Assembly: GCA_963824105.1 (NCBI GenBank)
Contig: CAWGNN010000009.1
Span: forward strand, 62,001-126,000
Reading direction: 5' to 3'
Source of the DNA: CAWDVB01 sp963824105
GTDB taxonomy: Bacteria > Actinomycetota > Actinomycetes > Propionibacteriales > Nocardioidaceae
DNA length: 64,000 nucleotides
Made by a program: the position numbers and the translations under genes. Shown here piece after piece: positions 32,047-41,269 of the stretch (position 1 is the stretch's first letter; every line of letters begins with the position of its first letter). A model generated the notes under the pieces. That model was not told the DNA's origin, ran no database searches, and saw only the letters and a program-made list of their open reading frames with translations.

Positions 32047-34284
32047 GTGAGCGGACGACGCAAAGCCACGCCTTCGCGCGCCTCGAAGCGGCCGGCATCT
32101 GCCAAGCCCCCCACCAAGTCCTCAAGGCCGTCGAAGAAGCCCTCGCGCAAGCCGCCGAGGAAACGGAGCCGAGCCCAGCTGATCGGCCGGATCCTCGGCT
32201 GGCTGACCCTGGGGTTCCTCGTTGCGACCCTCGCCGGTATCGGTGCGTTCGTGTACGCCTACCAGCACATCGTCATCCCCACCCCGAACTCCGCCTTCCA
32301 GGCGCAGACCACCTTCGTCTACTACGCCGACGGCAAGAGCAAGATCGGCAGTTTCGCCACCCAGAACCGCTCCGACATCTCGTTGGCGGACCTGCCTCCG
32401 AGCGTCAAGTGGGCGGTGATCGCTGCTGAGGACCGCTCTTTCGAGACCAATGTCGGATTCGACCCGAAGGGCATCCTTCGCGCGCTGGTGAACGATCTGC
32501 GAGGCGGAAGCCTGCAGGGAGCATCGACGATCACTCAGCAGTACGTGAAGATCCTTTACCTCAACCAGCAGCAGACGATCACCCGCAAGGTCAAAGAAGC
32601 GATCATTGCGATCAAGATCAACCAGCAGGAGTCCAAGGATCAGATCCTGCAGGGATACCTCAACACCATCTACTTCGGCCGCGGCGCCTACGGGATCCAG
32701 GCAGCCGCGCACGCCTACTTCGGCGTCGATGCCAGGAAGCTGAACGTCCGGCAGTCGGCTGCGCTCGCGGCGATCATCAACTCACCGATCTATCTCGATC
32801 CGGCCAACGGGGCCGCCTCCCAGCAGGCCCTTCTGGACCGCTATCGCTACGTGCTCAGCGGCATGGAGCAGATGGGGAACCTCGACGCGGCCGCCGCTGC
32901 CAAGGACAGTCTCGCGCTCCCCACCTTCCCCACGCTGCACACCGGGGAGACCTACCGCGGCCAGCGGGGCCACATCCTGACCATGGTGAAGCAGGAGCTG
33001 TTGGACCAGGGCTTCACCAGCGAGCAACTCACCAATGGTGGTCTGCGGATCGTCACCACCTTCGACAAGAAGATGATGGGGCAGGCCGCAGCGGCGGTTC
33101 GGCGGCAGCGCCCCACGGGCAAGCAGTTCTCCGACAAGAATCTGCACGTCGCGCTGGCCAGCATCGAGCCGGGCTCCGGCGCCCTGCGCGCGATGTACGC
33201 GGGCCAAGACTTCCTGGAGAAGAAGAACAACAAGGCCCAGATCAACTGGGCGACGACGCCCCCGGCGGCGGGGCCGGGGTCGACGTTCAAGCCATTCACT
33301 CTCGCCGCGGGGCTGGAAGCGGGCTACTCGCTGAAGAGCGAGTTCCAGGGCAACTCCCCGATCGATATCAACGGATACAAGTTCAAGAACGAGGGTGGAG
33401 GCGGAGGTAACGACTACGGCAAGCGCGTCACGCTGCTCCGCGGCCTCGAGCAGTCGATCAACACGGTGTATATCGATCTCACCAACTCGATCCCCAATGG
33501 GCCCCAGAAGGTGATCGACGTGGCGACCGCACTGGGAATCCCCAGCGACGCTCCCGGCCTGAAGCCGCCCGTCGTCGGAGTCACGCTGGGATCGGCCTCA
33601 GTGGCACCCGTCTCGATGGCCGCTGCGTACGCCACCTTCGCCAACGGCGGCGTCTCCGCCCAGTGGTACGACATCCAGTCAGTGACCACCGCCGACGGGC
33701 AGGTTCTCTTCGAGCACCAGCCCAAGAAGCGCAACGCTCTCCCGGTCGACGTGAACGCCGACGTCACCTACGCCCTTCAGCAGGTGGTGCAGCACGGGAC
33801 GGGAACCGCAGCGCTCGCGCTCGGCCGCCCCGCTGGCGGCAAGACGGGAACGGCCACTGACTCGGCCGGGAACGTCGACTCGGCCTGGTTCGTCGGTTTC
33901 ACACCTCAGCTGTCGACGGCCGTCATGTATGTCCGTGGTCCGAACGGAAACGGCCGCCTCGACGGCTGGCTCCCGTCCTACTACGGGGCTGCCTATCCGG
34001 CGCAGACCTGGACCGCCTTCATGAAACTGGCCCTCAAGGGCTCGCCCGCACTCTCGTTCCCACCGCCGGCGAACAAGCTCGCAACCAACTTGGACCACCC
34101 GACGTACTCGCCTGCGCCGAAGCCGACCGCCAGCCCCACTCCGACCGACTCCGCGAGCCCGACGCAGAGTCCCACGGCCACGGACTCCCCGACCGCGACG
34201 AGCACCGCGTCGGCGACTCTGCCAGTGCCCAGCGGCGCCGCTGCTGTGCCAAAACTTCCGGCAACATCGTCGCCCGGCCCCTGA
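32047..34284 (+). CDS. Class A penicillin-binding protein (transglycosylase/transpeptidase)
   Basis: A 745-residue bifunctional peptidoglycan synthase. GTG 32047 has GGAG 5 bases upstream and gives a basic cytosolic tail (MSGRRKATPSRASKRPASA). A membrane anchor lies at ~58–80 (LTLGFLVATLAGIGAFVYAY). The GT51 domain has AAEDRSFETNVGFDPKGI and GGSLQGASTITQQYVK. The transpeptidase motifs are GSTFKPF (SxxK), SINTVY (SxN) and GGKTGTATD (KTG). The Pro/Ser/Thr-rich C-terminal tail (~60 residues) is typical of actinobacterial PonA. GT87 follows 41 bases later. The PadR operator may also control it. Confidence 0.95.
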   Translation: MSGRRKATPSRASKRPASAKPPTKSSRPSKKPSRKPPRKRSRAQLIGRILGWLTLGFLVATLAGIGAFVYAYQHIVIPTPNSAFQAQTTFVYYADGKSKIGSFATQNRSDISLADLPPSVKWAVIAAEDRSFETNVGFDPKGILRALVNDLRGGSLQGASTITQQYVKILYLNQQQTITRKVKEAIIAIKINQQESKDQILQGYLNTIYFGRGAYGIQAAAHAYFGVDARKLNVRQSAALAAIINSPIYLDPANGAASQQALLDRYRYVLSGMEQMGNLDAAAAAKDSLALPTFPTLHTGETYRGQRGHILTMVKQELLDQGFTSEQLTNGGLRIVTTFDKKMMGQAAAAVRRQRPTGKQFSDKNLHVALASIEPGSGALRAMYAGQDFLEKKNNKAQINWATTPPAAGPGSTFKPFTLAAGLEAGYSLKSEFQGNSPIDINGYKFKNEGGGGGNDYGKRVTLLRGLEQSINTVYIDLTNSIPNGPQKVIDVATALGIPSDAPGLKPPVVGVTLGSASVAPVSMAAAYATFANGGVSAQWYDIQSVTTADGQVLFEHQPKKRNALPVDVNADVTYALQQVVQHGTGTAALALGRPAGGKTGTATDSAGNVDSAWFVGFTPQLSTAVMYVRGPNGNGRLDGWLPSYYGAAYPAQTWTAFMKLALKGSPALSFPPPANKLATNLDHPTYSPAPKPTASPTPTDSASPTQSPTATDSPTATSTASATLPVPSGAAAVPKLPATSSPGP

Positions 34285-34325
34285 CGCTCCCAGATCTCGT
34301 GGGGTGAGTACGGCAGGATCTACCC

Positions 34326-35738
34326 GTGAGCCCTTCGACGCACACCGAACCGACCCACGACGATCCGACGCTGGCGTCCGCCAGCGAGGTCATCGGCGGA
34401 CCCTCGGGGCGCCGGATGATCCCGTCCTCGTGGTGGACCCCTGTCCGGGTCGCGATGGCGATCGCGGGTGTGGTCTGGGTCCTGGGCATGTTGCACGAGG
34501 TTCCCTGCGCCAGCACCAACTGGGCGAACTCAGACGTTCGGTACCAGCACATGTGCTACTCGGATCTGCCCTATCTCTACGTGGGCAGGGGCCTGGCCGA
34601 GCTCAAGGTCCCCTACACCGACAACGGCGGGCGCTACAACGACATGGAGTACCCCGTCGTGATCGGCTACTTCGCCTACGGGACGGCGTGGATCACCCAC
34701 GCGATAGCCGGGTTCCCCGACCTGAGCCTCAGACACCAGGCCCCGTCAGAGCAGGTCGGAACTCTCCCCGGTGTCAGTCGAGAGTCGGTGGTCTTCACCG
34801 CGGTGTCCGCTGTGTTGCTCGGGCTCCTCTCCGTGGTGGCCGCCGGGTTCCTGGCGGGCGCACATCGAGGACGACCCTGGGACGCGGTCTACTACGCGGC
34901 CGCACCGAGCGTCGCCCTTTCCGGGCTGGTCAACTGGGACATCCTGGCTGTGCTCTGCGTCGCGATCGCCTTCTGGGCCTGGGCCCGTGGCCGACCTGTC
35001 CTGGCCGGGGTGATGATCGGCCTAGGGACCGCTACCAAGCTCTATCCGCTCTTCCTGCTCGGCGCGCTCCTCATCGTCGCCGTGCGCCGGCGAGGGCTGG
35101 GCCGCTGGATGCAAGCGACGGTCGCGGCTGTCGTCGCGTGGCTCGTGGTCAACCTCCCCGCGATGCTCACCGCCTTCTCCCACTGGAAGACCTTCTGGGT
35201 CTTCAACGACCATCGCGGCGCCGATCTGGGGTCGGTCTGGATGCTCGCGAGCCAGCTGGGATTCAACAAGGACGCGACCTTCATCAACGACGTGTCCTTG
35301 ATCTTCTTCATCGGCGTGTGCCTGCTCGTCCTGGTCCTGGGACTAGTCGTGCCCCACCCGCCGAGGATCGCCCAGTTGGCGTTCCTGATCGTGGCGGGCT
35401 TCCTGCTCATCAACAAGGTCTACTCACCGCAGTACGTGCTGTGGCTGCTGCCGCTGGCAGCCTTGGCTCGACCCCGGTGGAAGGACCTGATGATCTGGCA
35501 GGCCGGGGAGATCTTCTACTTCGCCGCCGTCTGGTGGATGCTCGGCTCGATCACGGCGCCGCCGTCGGGGGACGACCGTGTGTATCAGGTGGCCATCGTG
35601 GTCCGGATCCTGGCTGAGCTCTACCTCATGGTCGTCGTCGTTCGCGACATCATCTCGCCGAAGCACGACCACGCACGTTCCGGGCAACTCGGCGCAGACC
35701 CGATGTGGCCGGAGATCGCAGCCGCTCGGGCGGAGTAG
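34326..35738 (+). CDS. GT87-like integral membrane mannosyltransferase
   Basis: A 470-residue membrane protein with a GTG start and about 10–12 hydrophobic segments. The first is VRVAMAIAGVVWVLGML; a long loop follows that contains DLPYLYVGRGLAELKVPYTDNGGRYNDMEYPV, an acidic and Tyr-rich catalytic loop typical of GT-C enzymes. Later FWAWARGRPVLAGVMIGLGTATKLYPLFLLGALL matches the DUF2029/GT87 pattern (A-x-K-x-x-P). Such enzymes use polyprenyl-phosphate mannose for PIM/lipoglycan or glycoprotein assembly. The exact acceptor is unknown. It follows the PBP gene. Confidence 0.85.
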   Translation: MSPSTHTEPTHDDPTLASASEVIGGPSGRRMIPSSWWTPVRVAMAIAGVVWVLGMLHEVPCASTNWANSDVRYQHMCYSDLPYLYVGRGLAELKVPYTDNGGRYNDMEYPVVIGYFAYGTAWITHAIAGFPDLSLRHQAPSEQVGTLPGVSRESVVFTAVSAVLLGLLSVVAAGFLAGAHRGRPWDAVYYAAAPSVALSGLVNWDILAVLCVAIAFWAWARGRPVLAGVMIGLGTATKLYPLFLLGALLIVAVRRRGLGRWMQATVAAVVAWLVVNLPAMLTAFSHWKTFWVFNDHRGADLGSVWMLASQLGFNKDATFINDVSLIFFIGVCLLVLVLGLVVPHPPRIAQLAFLIVAGFLLINKVYSPQYVLWLLPLAALARPRWKDLMIWQAGEIFYFAAVWWMLGSITAPPSGDDRVYQVAIVVRILAELYLMVVVVRDIISPKHDHARSGQLGADPMWPEIAAARAE

Positions 35739-35750
35739 CCGGGGAGAGAC

Positions 35751-36794
35751 TCAGACCAGGAGGACGCTGTCGACGTCGGTGGTCGCGGGTCGCACGCGGA
35801 CGTCGAGGCGGTCGCCGACGGACGGCTCAGGCAGCCCCGGGGGCAGCCAGAGCATCGAGACCTGCATGTGGGGCGGCTCGGCGAACCGACATCGCTGGCC
35901 GTCGAGGAAGTACGGCGACCGAAGGTACCCGAACGACTCCAGCACCCCTCGCGCCGCGGCGCGACCCCGTGTCCTCCAGTCGGTGGCGGCGACGGCCGTC
36001 TCGACGCCGATGCCGTGGGAGGTGCCACCGGACACCACGAGCAGCGTGCCTGCCTTGCCCGCTCTGTGCTTGCGGTATCCGAAGAGCTGGCCGCGCTCCA
36101 CGGCGTGCACGTCGAGGATCGTCGCCGTGACGCGACGAGCTGTCGTCGCGCCCAGCCACAGCTCGGTGCCGGTCCTGGGGCGAATGGTGAGGCCCGGGTG
36201 CTCCCGCTCGAGCGCGCGCGTCTCGCCCGCAGTCAGGTGCGAGACGAACGCCGTCTGGGCCAAAGCCGGTAGGTCGGCACCGTCCAGGAGCAGCCTGGCC
36301 TCGCTCTCCACCTGAGCGACCAGCTCCAGGGGGAAGTGGAGGGTGAGACCCGCGACGGTCACGCTGTCACTCTCCCCGGCCAGCCTCGTCGCCTCGGTCA
36401 GCTCCTCTTGCGTCATGCCGTGGCGCAGCATCGAGGTGACGCGCTCGAGGACGACGCGGACCGGTCTCCCGGCCTCCACGAGCGACCGCAGGTCGGCCAC
36501 CCGGCTGATGGTGTGGATGAGCCGCGGGTTGTCGAGATCGGCGTCGGTGACCTCTCGCGCGGGGGTCAGCACGAGGACCGAGCCGGCGAACGCCTCGCTG
36601 ACGCTAGCCACCTCGTCGTACTGGCCCACGGCCACGGTGTCGACGCCGAGCCGGGCGGACTCCTCGGCCAGGAGGGTCTTGCCGAAGCCGTAGCCGTTCC
36701 CCTTGATGACCGGTACGAGGCCCGGGTTGGCGGCGAGCGTCTCGGCCAGGTGCGCGCGCCAGACCTCGGTGTCAACGGTCAGCGTCAGTGCCAC
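35751..36794 (-). CDS. Alanine racemase-like PLP protein (non-canonical)
   Basis: A 347-residue protein with GTG 36794, behind AAGGGGG and 1 base after the femX-like stop. The PLP lysine motif is VIKGNGYGFG (canonical VxKANAYGHG), so the N-terminal alanine-racemase barrel is present. The second catalytic tyrosine region of true Alr (GY-ADG) is not obvious; instead LFGYRKHRAGKAG is found at the C-terminal part. It may be a racemase with different substrate or a regulatory PLP protein. The coupling to a FemX-like gene suggests peptidoglycan stem-peptide work. Confidence 0.75.
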   Translation of the reverse strand: MALTLTVDTEVWRAHLAETLAANPGLVPVIKGNGYGFGKTLLAEESARLGVDTVAVGQYDEVASVSEAFAGSVLVLTPAREVTDADLDNPRLIHTISRVADLRSLVEAGRPVRVVLERVTSMLRHGMTQEELTEATRLAGESDSVTVAGLTLHFPLELVAQVESEARLLLDGADLPALAQTAFVSHLTAGETRALEREHPGLTIRPRTGTELWLGATTARRVTATILDVHAVERGQLFGYRKHRAGKAGTLLVVSGGTSHGIGVETAVAATDWRTRGRAAARGVLESFGYLRSPYFLDGQRCRFAEPPHMQVSMLWLPPGLPEPSVGDRLDVRVRPATTDVDSVLLV

Positions 36795-36795
36795 G

Positions 36796-37932
36796 TCATC
36801 CCCCTTGCCGGAGCCGCAGGTAGAGGTCGAAGGCGCGGTAGAGCACCTTTCGCAGCGGTAGGTCCCACTCTCCGACGTATTCCACCGCTTCGCCACCGGT
36901 GCCGACCTTGAACTGGATGAGGCCAGCGTGGGGGTCGTCCGCGCTGAGCGTCTCGGTGATCCCCCGCAAGTCGTAGACGTCGGCCCCGGACTCCAGGGCG
37001 TCGCGGATCATCGCCCACTGCGCGGCGTTGGATCCGCGCACCTCACGCTTGGATGTCGTCGACGCGCCGTAGGAGTACCAGACGTGACCGCCCACCCGAA
37101 CGGCGGTGGTCGCCGCCACAAGGTCCCCTTCGTGCCGAGCCAGGTAGAGCCGGATCCGATCAGGCTCCTCGGCAGTCAGCGCATCGAACATTGTCTGGAA
37201 GTACGACAAGGGCCGGGGTAGGAAGTGGTCGCGCTCGGCGGTCTGTACGTAGAGGTCGTGGAATGCCGCCAGATCCCGCTCGAGTGTCTCGGCGGTGGCC
37301 ACGGTGACCACCACCCCTTCACGCTCGGAACGCCGGATGTTGCGCCTCCAGAGCTGGTTCATCCCAGTGAGCACGTCATCGGGGCTCCGGCCGGTGAGCG
37401 GCAGCCAGAAGTTGAACGTCGGCTGCCCTGCCGCAAACCCGTCGTCAGTCCCCAGGTGACGCCACCCGCGGGAGACCAGGTGCGCCCGCACGGCCGCACC
37501 GGTCGCGTTGACCGAGCTTGCCTCAATGTCGTCCAGCCGGGTCGCTTCCGGCGCGGCGATGCCTTGCTTGACCGCAGCGGAGTCCCACGTGCGTACCACC
37601 ACGGGGGGGCCCATCCGGACGGCGAACGCCCCGTGGGAGCGAAGGTGGGTGACCATCGGCTCGAGCCAGGCGGCGAGATCGTCGGCATCCCAGTCGATCA
37701 GCGGCCCCTCGGGGAGGTAGGCGAGTGTCCGGTTCAGCCTTGGCACCTTGCGGTGGAGCACCAGACCGGCCCCGACCAGCTGGTCGCCGTCGAACCACCC
37801 CAGCGACTCGCTGCGCCACTCCCGCTTGACCCGGCCCCAGGCGGGGGTCTGCAGGAAGCTCGCCGACTTCAGGCTGCGCACGAAGCCCAGGTGCTGGTCG
37901 GCGTCGATGGTCGTAACGCGGAGGGGAACCAC
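36796..37932 (-). CDS. FemX/FemAB-like peptidyltransferase
   Basis: A 378-residue protein with two GNAT-like halves typical of FemABX. Motifs are FLQTPAWGRVKREWRS in the N-part, YLPEGPLIDW, TFNFWLPLTGRSPDDVLTGMNQLWRRNIRRSEREGV, and in the second half LVAATTAVRVGGHVWYSYGASTTSKREVRGSNAAQWAMIRDA. FemX proteins add amino acids from aminoacyl-tRNA to lipid II stem peptides. It is coupled with the racemase-like gene. The donor amino acid cannot be read from sequence. Confidence 0.88.
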   Translation of the reverse strand: MVPLRVTTIDADQHLGFVRSLKSASFLQTPAWGRVKREWRSESLGWFDGDQLVGAGLVLHRKVPRLNRTLAYLPEGPLIDWDADDLAAWLEPMVTHLRSHGAFAVRMGPPVVVRTWDSAAVKQGIAAPEATRLDDIEASSVNATGAAVRAHLVSRGWRHLGTDDGFAAGQPTFNFWLPLTGRSPDDVLTGMNQLWRRNIRRSEREGVVVTVATAETLERDLAAFHDLYVQTAERDHFLPRPLSYFQTMFDALTAEEPDRIRLYLARHEGDLVAATTAVRVGGHVWYSYGASTTSKREVRGSNAAQWAMIRDALESGADVYDLRGITETLSADDPHAGLIQFKVGTGGEAVEYVGEWDLPLRKVLYRAFDLYLRLRQGG

Positions 37933-37968
37933 GTCGGCTGAGCCTAGTCGTGATCGTGGTGGCTCCGC

Positions 37969-38763
37969 TCAGAGCCGCGCGCGAACCCAGGCGATGTCTG
38001 CCTTCCGGTCGTCCGGCCCCCCCGGAGTCTCCAGGACCGTTGCCGTGTCGGCATCGCGCACCACCGCCGCCAAGCCGTCGGGTGCAGCCAGCCCCGCGCC
38101 CAGCGACGCGTGGCGGTCGGCACCGGAGCCGGGCTCGTCGCGGCTGTCATTGAGATGGACCAGGTCGATCCGGCCGGTGATCTGGCGCAGGCTCTCCACC
38201 GCGGTGAGCAGATCGATACCGGCGGCGTGGGCGTGGCAGGTGTCCAGGCAGAAGCCGATCCGATCGGCCCCGTCCGCGACGCCGATCGCCTCCCAGAGCG
38301 AGGCGATCCTCTCCAGGGTCCGGGCCACGGACTTCTCGCCGCCGGCGGTGTTCTCGATCAGGACGGGAACCTTCAGGTCGGTGGCCTGGACCGCCTTCCG
38401 CCAGTTGTCGAACCCGACCTCGAGGTCGTCCTTGGCGGTCACGTGGCCGCCGTGGACCACGATCCCGCGGGCTCCGATCTGCGCGGCAAGGTCCACGTGC
38501 TGCTGCAGCAGCTTGCGCGAGGGAATCCGGATCCGGTTGTTGGTCGACGCGACGTTGATGATGTACGGCGCATGCACATAGACGGGAATCCCTGCGTCCT
38601 CGAGCGCGGCGCGAAGCGCTGCAGCCCCACCGGGAAAGGTGATCTCGGGTCCGTGGTAGCTCTGCGGGTCGCCGAGGAAGACCTGCACGACCTCGGCACC
38701 GGTAGCGCGCGCCGCCTCGACCACCTGGGACTGCTCGACATGGGCTCCGACCAGGACCGACAT
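37969..38763 (-). CDS. nfo: Deoxyribonuclease IV (endonuclease IV family)
   Basis: A 264-residue AP endonuclease of base-excision repair, with a TIM-barrel and three Zn. Ligand motifs are VGAHVEQS (His), VYVHAPYIINVAS, IVVHGGHVTA, VLIENTAGGE, GFCLDTCHAHAAGIDL and LVHLNDSRDEPGSGADRHASLG. The length matches the family. It shares strand and close spacing (37 bases) with the FemX-like gene but no clear functional link. Confidence 0.95.
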   Translation of the reverse strand: MSVLVGAHVEQSQVVEAARATGAEVVQVFLGDPQSYHGPEITFPGGAAALRAALEDAGIPVYVHAPYIINVASTNNRIRIPSRKLLQQHVDLAAQIGARGIVVHGGHVTAKDDLEVGFDNWRKAVQATDLKVPVLIENTAGGEKSVARTLERIASLWEAIGVADGADRIGFCLDTCHAHAAGIDLLTAVESLRQITGRIDLVHLNDSRDEPGSGADRHASLGAGLAAPDGLAAVVRDADTATVLETPGGPDDRKADIAWVRARL

Positions 38764-38993
38764 GTGAGCAACCTAAGTCATCTGAGCGGCTCGACCGCTC
38801 GGGAGACCGCGGCCCGCGGTGCGCCCTGGCGGATTTCCGCCCTGCCGCCGCTCGCTGATAGCGTGTGGTGTTCGCGCGGCCTCCCGATGGGGCCGAGCGA
38901 CACCGGTCGCGACTGATGTTGCGGCGCCTACGCACTGCCCTCCTGCCACGGATCGACCGTGGCCGCCTGAGTCCGAAGGAGGTGGAGACCGCT

Positions 38994-39317
38994 TTGCGTG
39001 CCTATGAAGTGATGGTCATCCTCGACCCGAATCTCGACGAGCGCACCGTCGCCCCGTCTCTCGACACCTACTTGAACGTCGTCCGTCAGGACGGCGGTTC
39101 CGTCGAGAACGTCGAAGTATGGGGCCGCCGCCGGCTCGCCTACGAGATCCAGAAGAACGCCGAAGGCATCTACGCCGTGGTCGACCTCCATGCCGAGCCC
39201 GCCTCGGTGAAGGAGCTCGACCGACAGCTCAACCTCAACGAGTCGGTGCTCCGCACTAAGGTCATGCTCCGTGCCAACGGCAGCAAGACCGACGCTGCGG
39301 CCACTGCGGCCGGCTGA
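38994..39317 (+). CDS. rpsF: 30S ribosomal protein S6
   Basis: A 107-residue S6. The TTG start 38994 is preceded by AAGGAGGTGGAG (GGAG 6 bases upstream) and gives MRAYEVMVILDPNLDERTV; a more upstream in-frame start would add unrelated sequence. VWGRRRLAYEIQKNAEGIYAVV is the S6 core. It heads the rpsF–ssb–rpsR–rplI operon. Confidence 0.95.
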   Translation: MRAYEVMVILDPNLDERTVAPSLDTYLNVVRQDGGSVENVEVWGRRRLAYEIQKNAEGIYAVVDLHAEPASVKELDRQLNLNESVLRTKVMLRANGSKTDAAATAAG

Positions 39318-39361
39318 GACCGGCCCCTACGGCTGACCGACCTCGACCGAAAGGCGATGCC

Positions 39362-39889
39362 ATGGCAGGAGAGACCACGATCACGGTGATCGGGAACCTC
39401 ACCGCGGATCCGGAGTTGCGCTTCACGCCGTCCGGGGCCCCGGTGGCCAACTTCACGGTTGCCTCGACCCCACGGACGTTCGACCGGCAGACCAACGAGT
39501 GGAAGGACGGCGAGGCGCTGTTCCTCAACTGCTCGATCTGGCGCCAGGCTGCGGAGAACGTCGCCGAGACCCTGACCCGCGGCATGCGAGTCATCGTCTC
39601 GGGCCGCCTGAAGGCGCGCAGCTACGAGACCCGTGAGGGCGAGAAGCGCACGGTGTTCGAGATCGACGTCGACGAGGTCGGCCCGAGCCTGCGCTATGCC
39701 ACCGCAAAGGTCTCCAAGACCACCCGCTCCGGCAGCGGGGGCGGAGACTCCTGGGGAGGTCAACAGGCCGGCCAAGGCGGCTCAGGCGGCCAACAAGGCG
39801 GCTCGTACGGCGGCCAGCAGGCCAGTTCGGCGAGCGACCCGTGGGCGACCCCGGCAGCCGGGGGCAGCACCGAAGACCCACCGTTCTAA
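39362..39889 (+). CDS. ssb: Single-stranded DNA-binding protein
   Basis: A 175-residue SSB. The OB fold covers about residues 1–115 (TTITVIGNLTADPELRFTPSG, FLNCSIWRQAAENVAETLTRGMRVIVSGRLKARSYE). A Gly/Gln-rich linker follows (GQGGSGGQQGGSYGGQQ), and the acidic tip STEDPPF binds partner proteins. The ATG at 39362 is preceded by AAGG. It lies between rpsF and rpsR. Confidence 0.97.
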   Translation: MAGETTITVIGNLTADPELRFTPSGAPVANFTVASTPRTFDRQTNEWKDGEALFLNCSIWRQAAENVAETLTRGMRVIVSGRLKARSYETREGEKRTVFEIDVDEVGPSLRYATAKVSKTTRSGSGGGDSWGGQQAGQGGSGGQQGGSYGGQQASSASDPWATPAAGGSTEDPPF

Positions 39890-39959
39890 GACCCATCCAC
39901 CAGCCACATGAGCTGACCATTCCGGCATGAGCCGGGCTCACAGACTAAGGAGCACCACA

Positions 39960-40196
39960 ATGGCCAAGCCAGTCCTGCGCAAGCCGAAGAAGAAGGTTTG
40001 TCAGTTCTGCAAGGAGAAGAGCACCGCCGTCGACTACAAGGACGCCGCTCTGCTCCGCAAGTTCGTCTCCGACCGCGGCAAGATCCGCGCCCGTCGCGTC
40101 ACCGGCAACTGCGTCCAGCATCAGCGTGACGTGGCCATCGCGGTGAAGAACGCGCGCGAGATGGCCCTGCTGCCGTACACGTCGACCGCTCGCTGA
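39960..40196 (+). CDS. rpsR: 30S ribosomal protein S18 (zinc-ribbon type)
   Basis: A 78-residue S18. ATG 39960 has AAGGAG 7 bases upstream. It contains the CxxC pair in KVCQFCKEK and a further Cys in TGNCVQHQRDV, so it is the C+ (zinc-containing) form. Actinobacteria often carry a second, cysteine-free copy used under zinc starvation; none is in this window. Confidence 0.97.
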   Translation: MAKPVLRKPKKKVCQFCKEKSTAVDYKDAALLRKFVSDRGKIRARRVTGNCVQHQRDVAIAVKNAREMALLPYTSTAR

Positions 40197-40210
40197 CAAG
40201 GAGACCCCTG

Positions 40211-40654
40211 ATGAAGCTGATTCTCACCCAGGAGGTCGAGCGACTGGGCTCGGCCGGCGATGTTGTCGAGGTCAAGGACGGTTTCGGTCGCAACTACCTG
40301 ATCCCGCGCGGTTTCGCGATGCGCTGGACACGGGGCGCCGAGAAGCAGATCGACTCGATCAAGTCCGCTCGTGGCGCGCGGGCCGTCCGCGACCAGGACA
40401 AGGCCAACGAGCTGAAGGCCCAGCTGGAGGCAGGCCCCGTCGACGTCCCGGTCCGTGCGGGCGAGGGCGGACGGCTCTTCGGGGCCGTCACGGTCACCGA
40501 CATCGCCGGTGCACTGGCCACGGCCGGCGCCGAGGTCGACAAGCGCAAGATCGTGCTTGGCAACCCCATCAAGTCGCTGGGGAACCACCAGGTCACGGTG
40601 AAGGTCTTCGACGGAGTCGACGCGACCGTGACGCTGAACGTGGTGTCTGCCTGA
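40211..40654 (+). CDS. rplI: 50S ribosomal protein L9
   Basis: A 147-residue L9 with the N-terminal MKLILTQEVERLGSAGDVVEVKDGFGRNYLIPRGFA, a central connecting helix and the C-terminal domain (GRLFGAVTVTDIAGAL). It ends the ribosomal operon and is followed by a terminator. Confidence 0.97.
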   Translation: MKLILTQEVERLGSAGDVVEVKDGFGRNYLIPRGFAMRWTRGAEKQIDSIKSARGARAVRDQDKANELKAQLEAGPVDVPVRAGEGGRLFGAVTVTDIAGALATAGAEVDKRKIVLGNPIKSLGNHQVTVKVFDGVDATVTLNVVSA

Positions 40655-40681
40655 CCAGCACAGCGAAGCACCGCAGTAGTA

Positions 40682-40720
40682 CGACAGGGCCGCCCCGAGA
40701 CCTTCGGGCCGGCCCTGTCG
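40682..40720 (+). terminator. Terminator after rplI
   Basis: CGACAGGGCCG and CGGCCCTGTCG form an 11-bp stem around a further CCCGA/TCGGG hairpin, 27 bases after the rplI stop. No T-run follows, as is common in GC-rich actinobacteria. Confidence 0.8.
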
Positions 40721-40758
40721 CATGGCTGATGGGGCATTCCTGAGGGTAGTGGCCCGCC

Positions 40759-40778
40759 TGTGGACAACGTGTGGATAA
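40759..40778 (-). promoter_or_regulatory. Two adjacent exact DnaA boxes
   Basis: TTGTCCACA and TTATCCACA on the minus strand, separated by 2 bases (CG), so their centres are 11 bases apart, on roughly one helical face. This is a favourable spacing for cooperative DnaA binding. Confidence 0.8.
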
Positions 40779-41046
40779 CTATTGTCCGGACACATCCTGT
40801 GGAAGGCATGCCGAAGACGCGACGGAGAGCCGCCTTGCCAAGAGGTTTCGTCCAGGTGAACGAACACCTGATCAGATTCCTGCAGACTATTTCCGATCCA
40901 CACCCTGGGAGTAACAAAACCCCAGGTCAGATGCGGTCTTACGGAATGTGTTCGCCCTAGATCCACAGCGCCTTTCACACCCTGTGCACATGTTCGCCGG
41001 AGTGTTCCACACCAACAGGCACGTTATCCACAGCCCCTGTGGACCG
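40759..41046. promoter_or_regulatory. Cluster of DnaA boxes upstream of dnaB
   Basis: This gene-free stretch in the 615-base rplI–dnaB gap holds exact boxes at 40759–40767 (TGTGGACAA, reverse of TTGTCCACA), 40770–40778 (TGTGGATAA, reverse of TTATCCACA) and 41024–41032 (TTATCCACA). Weaker boxes are CGATCCACA (40894–40902), AGATCCACA (40959–40967), TGTTCCACA (41003–41011) and TGTGGACCG (41038–41046). Three exact boxes exceed what I find in the dnaA–dnaN gap. It may regulate dnaB or titrate DnaA. Confidence 0.75.
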
Positions 41047-41269
41047 TGGGGTTCCCTGAGCGCCTGCGGACCGCGTAGCGTCGCCCGGGCGGCTTCTCCT
41101 GAGAAGCATGAGATCGCGCTCATTCTCGGCGCCGTTCCCGCTCATCGGAGGCGGGGCGGAGGGGCAACGACCAGTGGTTTCCCACGGCGGGTGAGCACGA
41201 TTTCCGGGGGTGGTGCGCTCTAGCGTGGGAGCACGGAAGCAGGGAGGGCAGCGCAGCGGTGAGTGGGAG

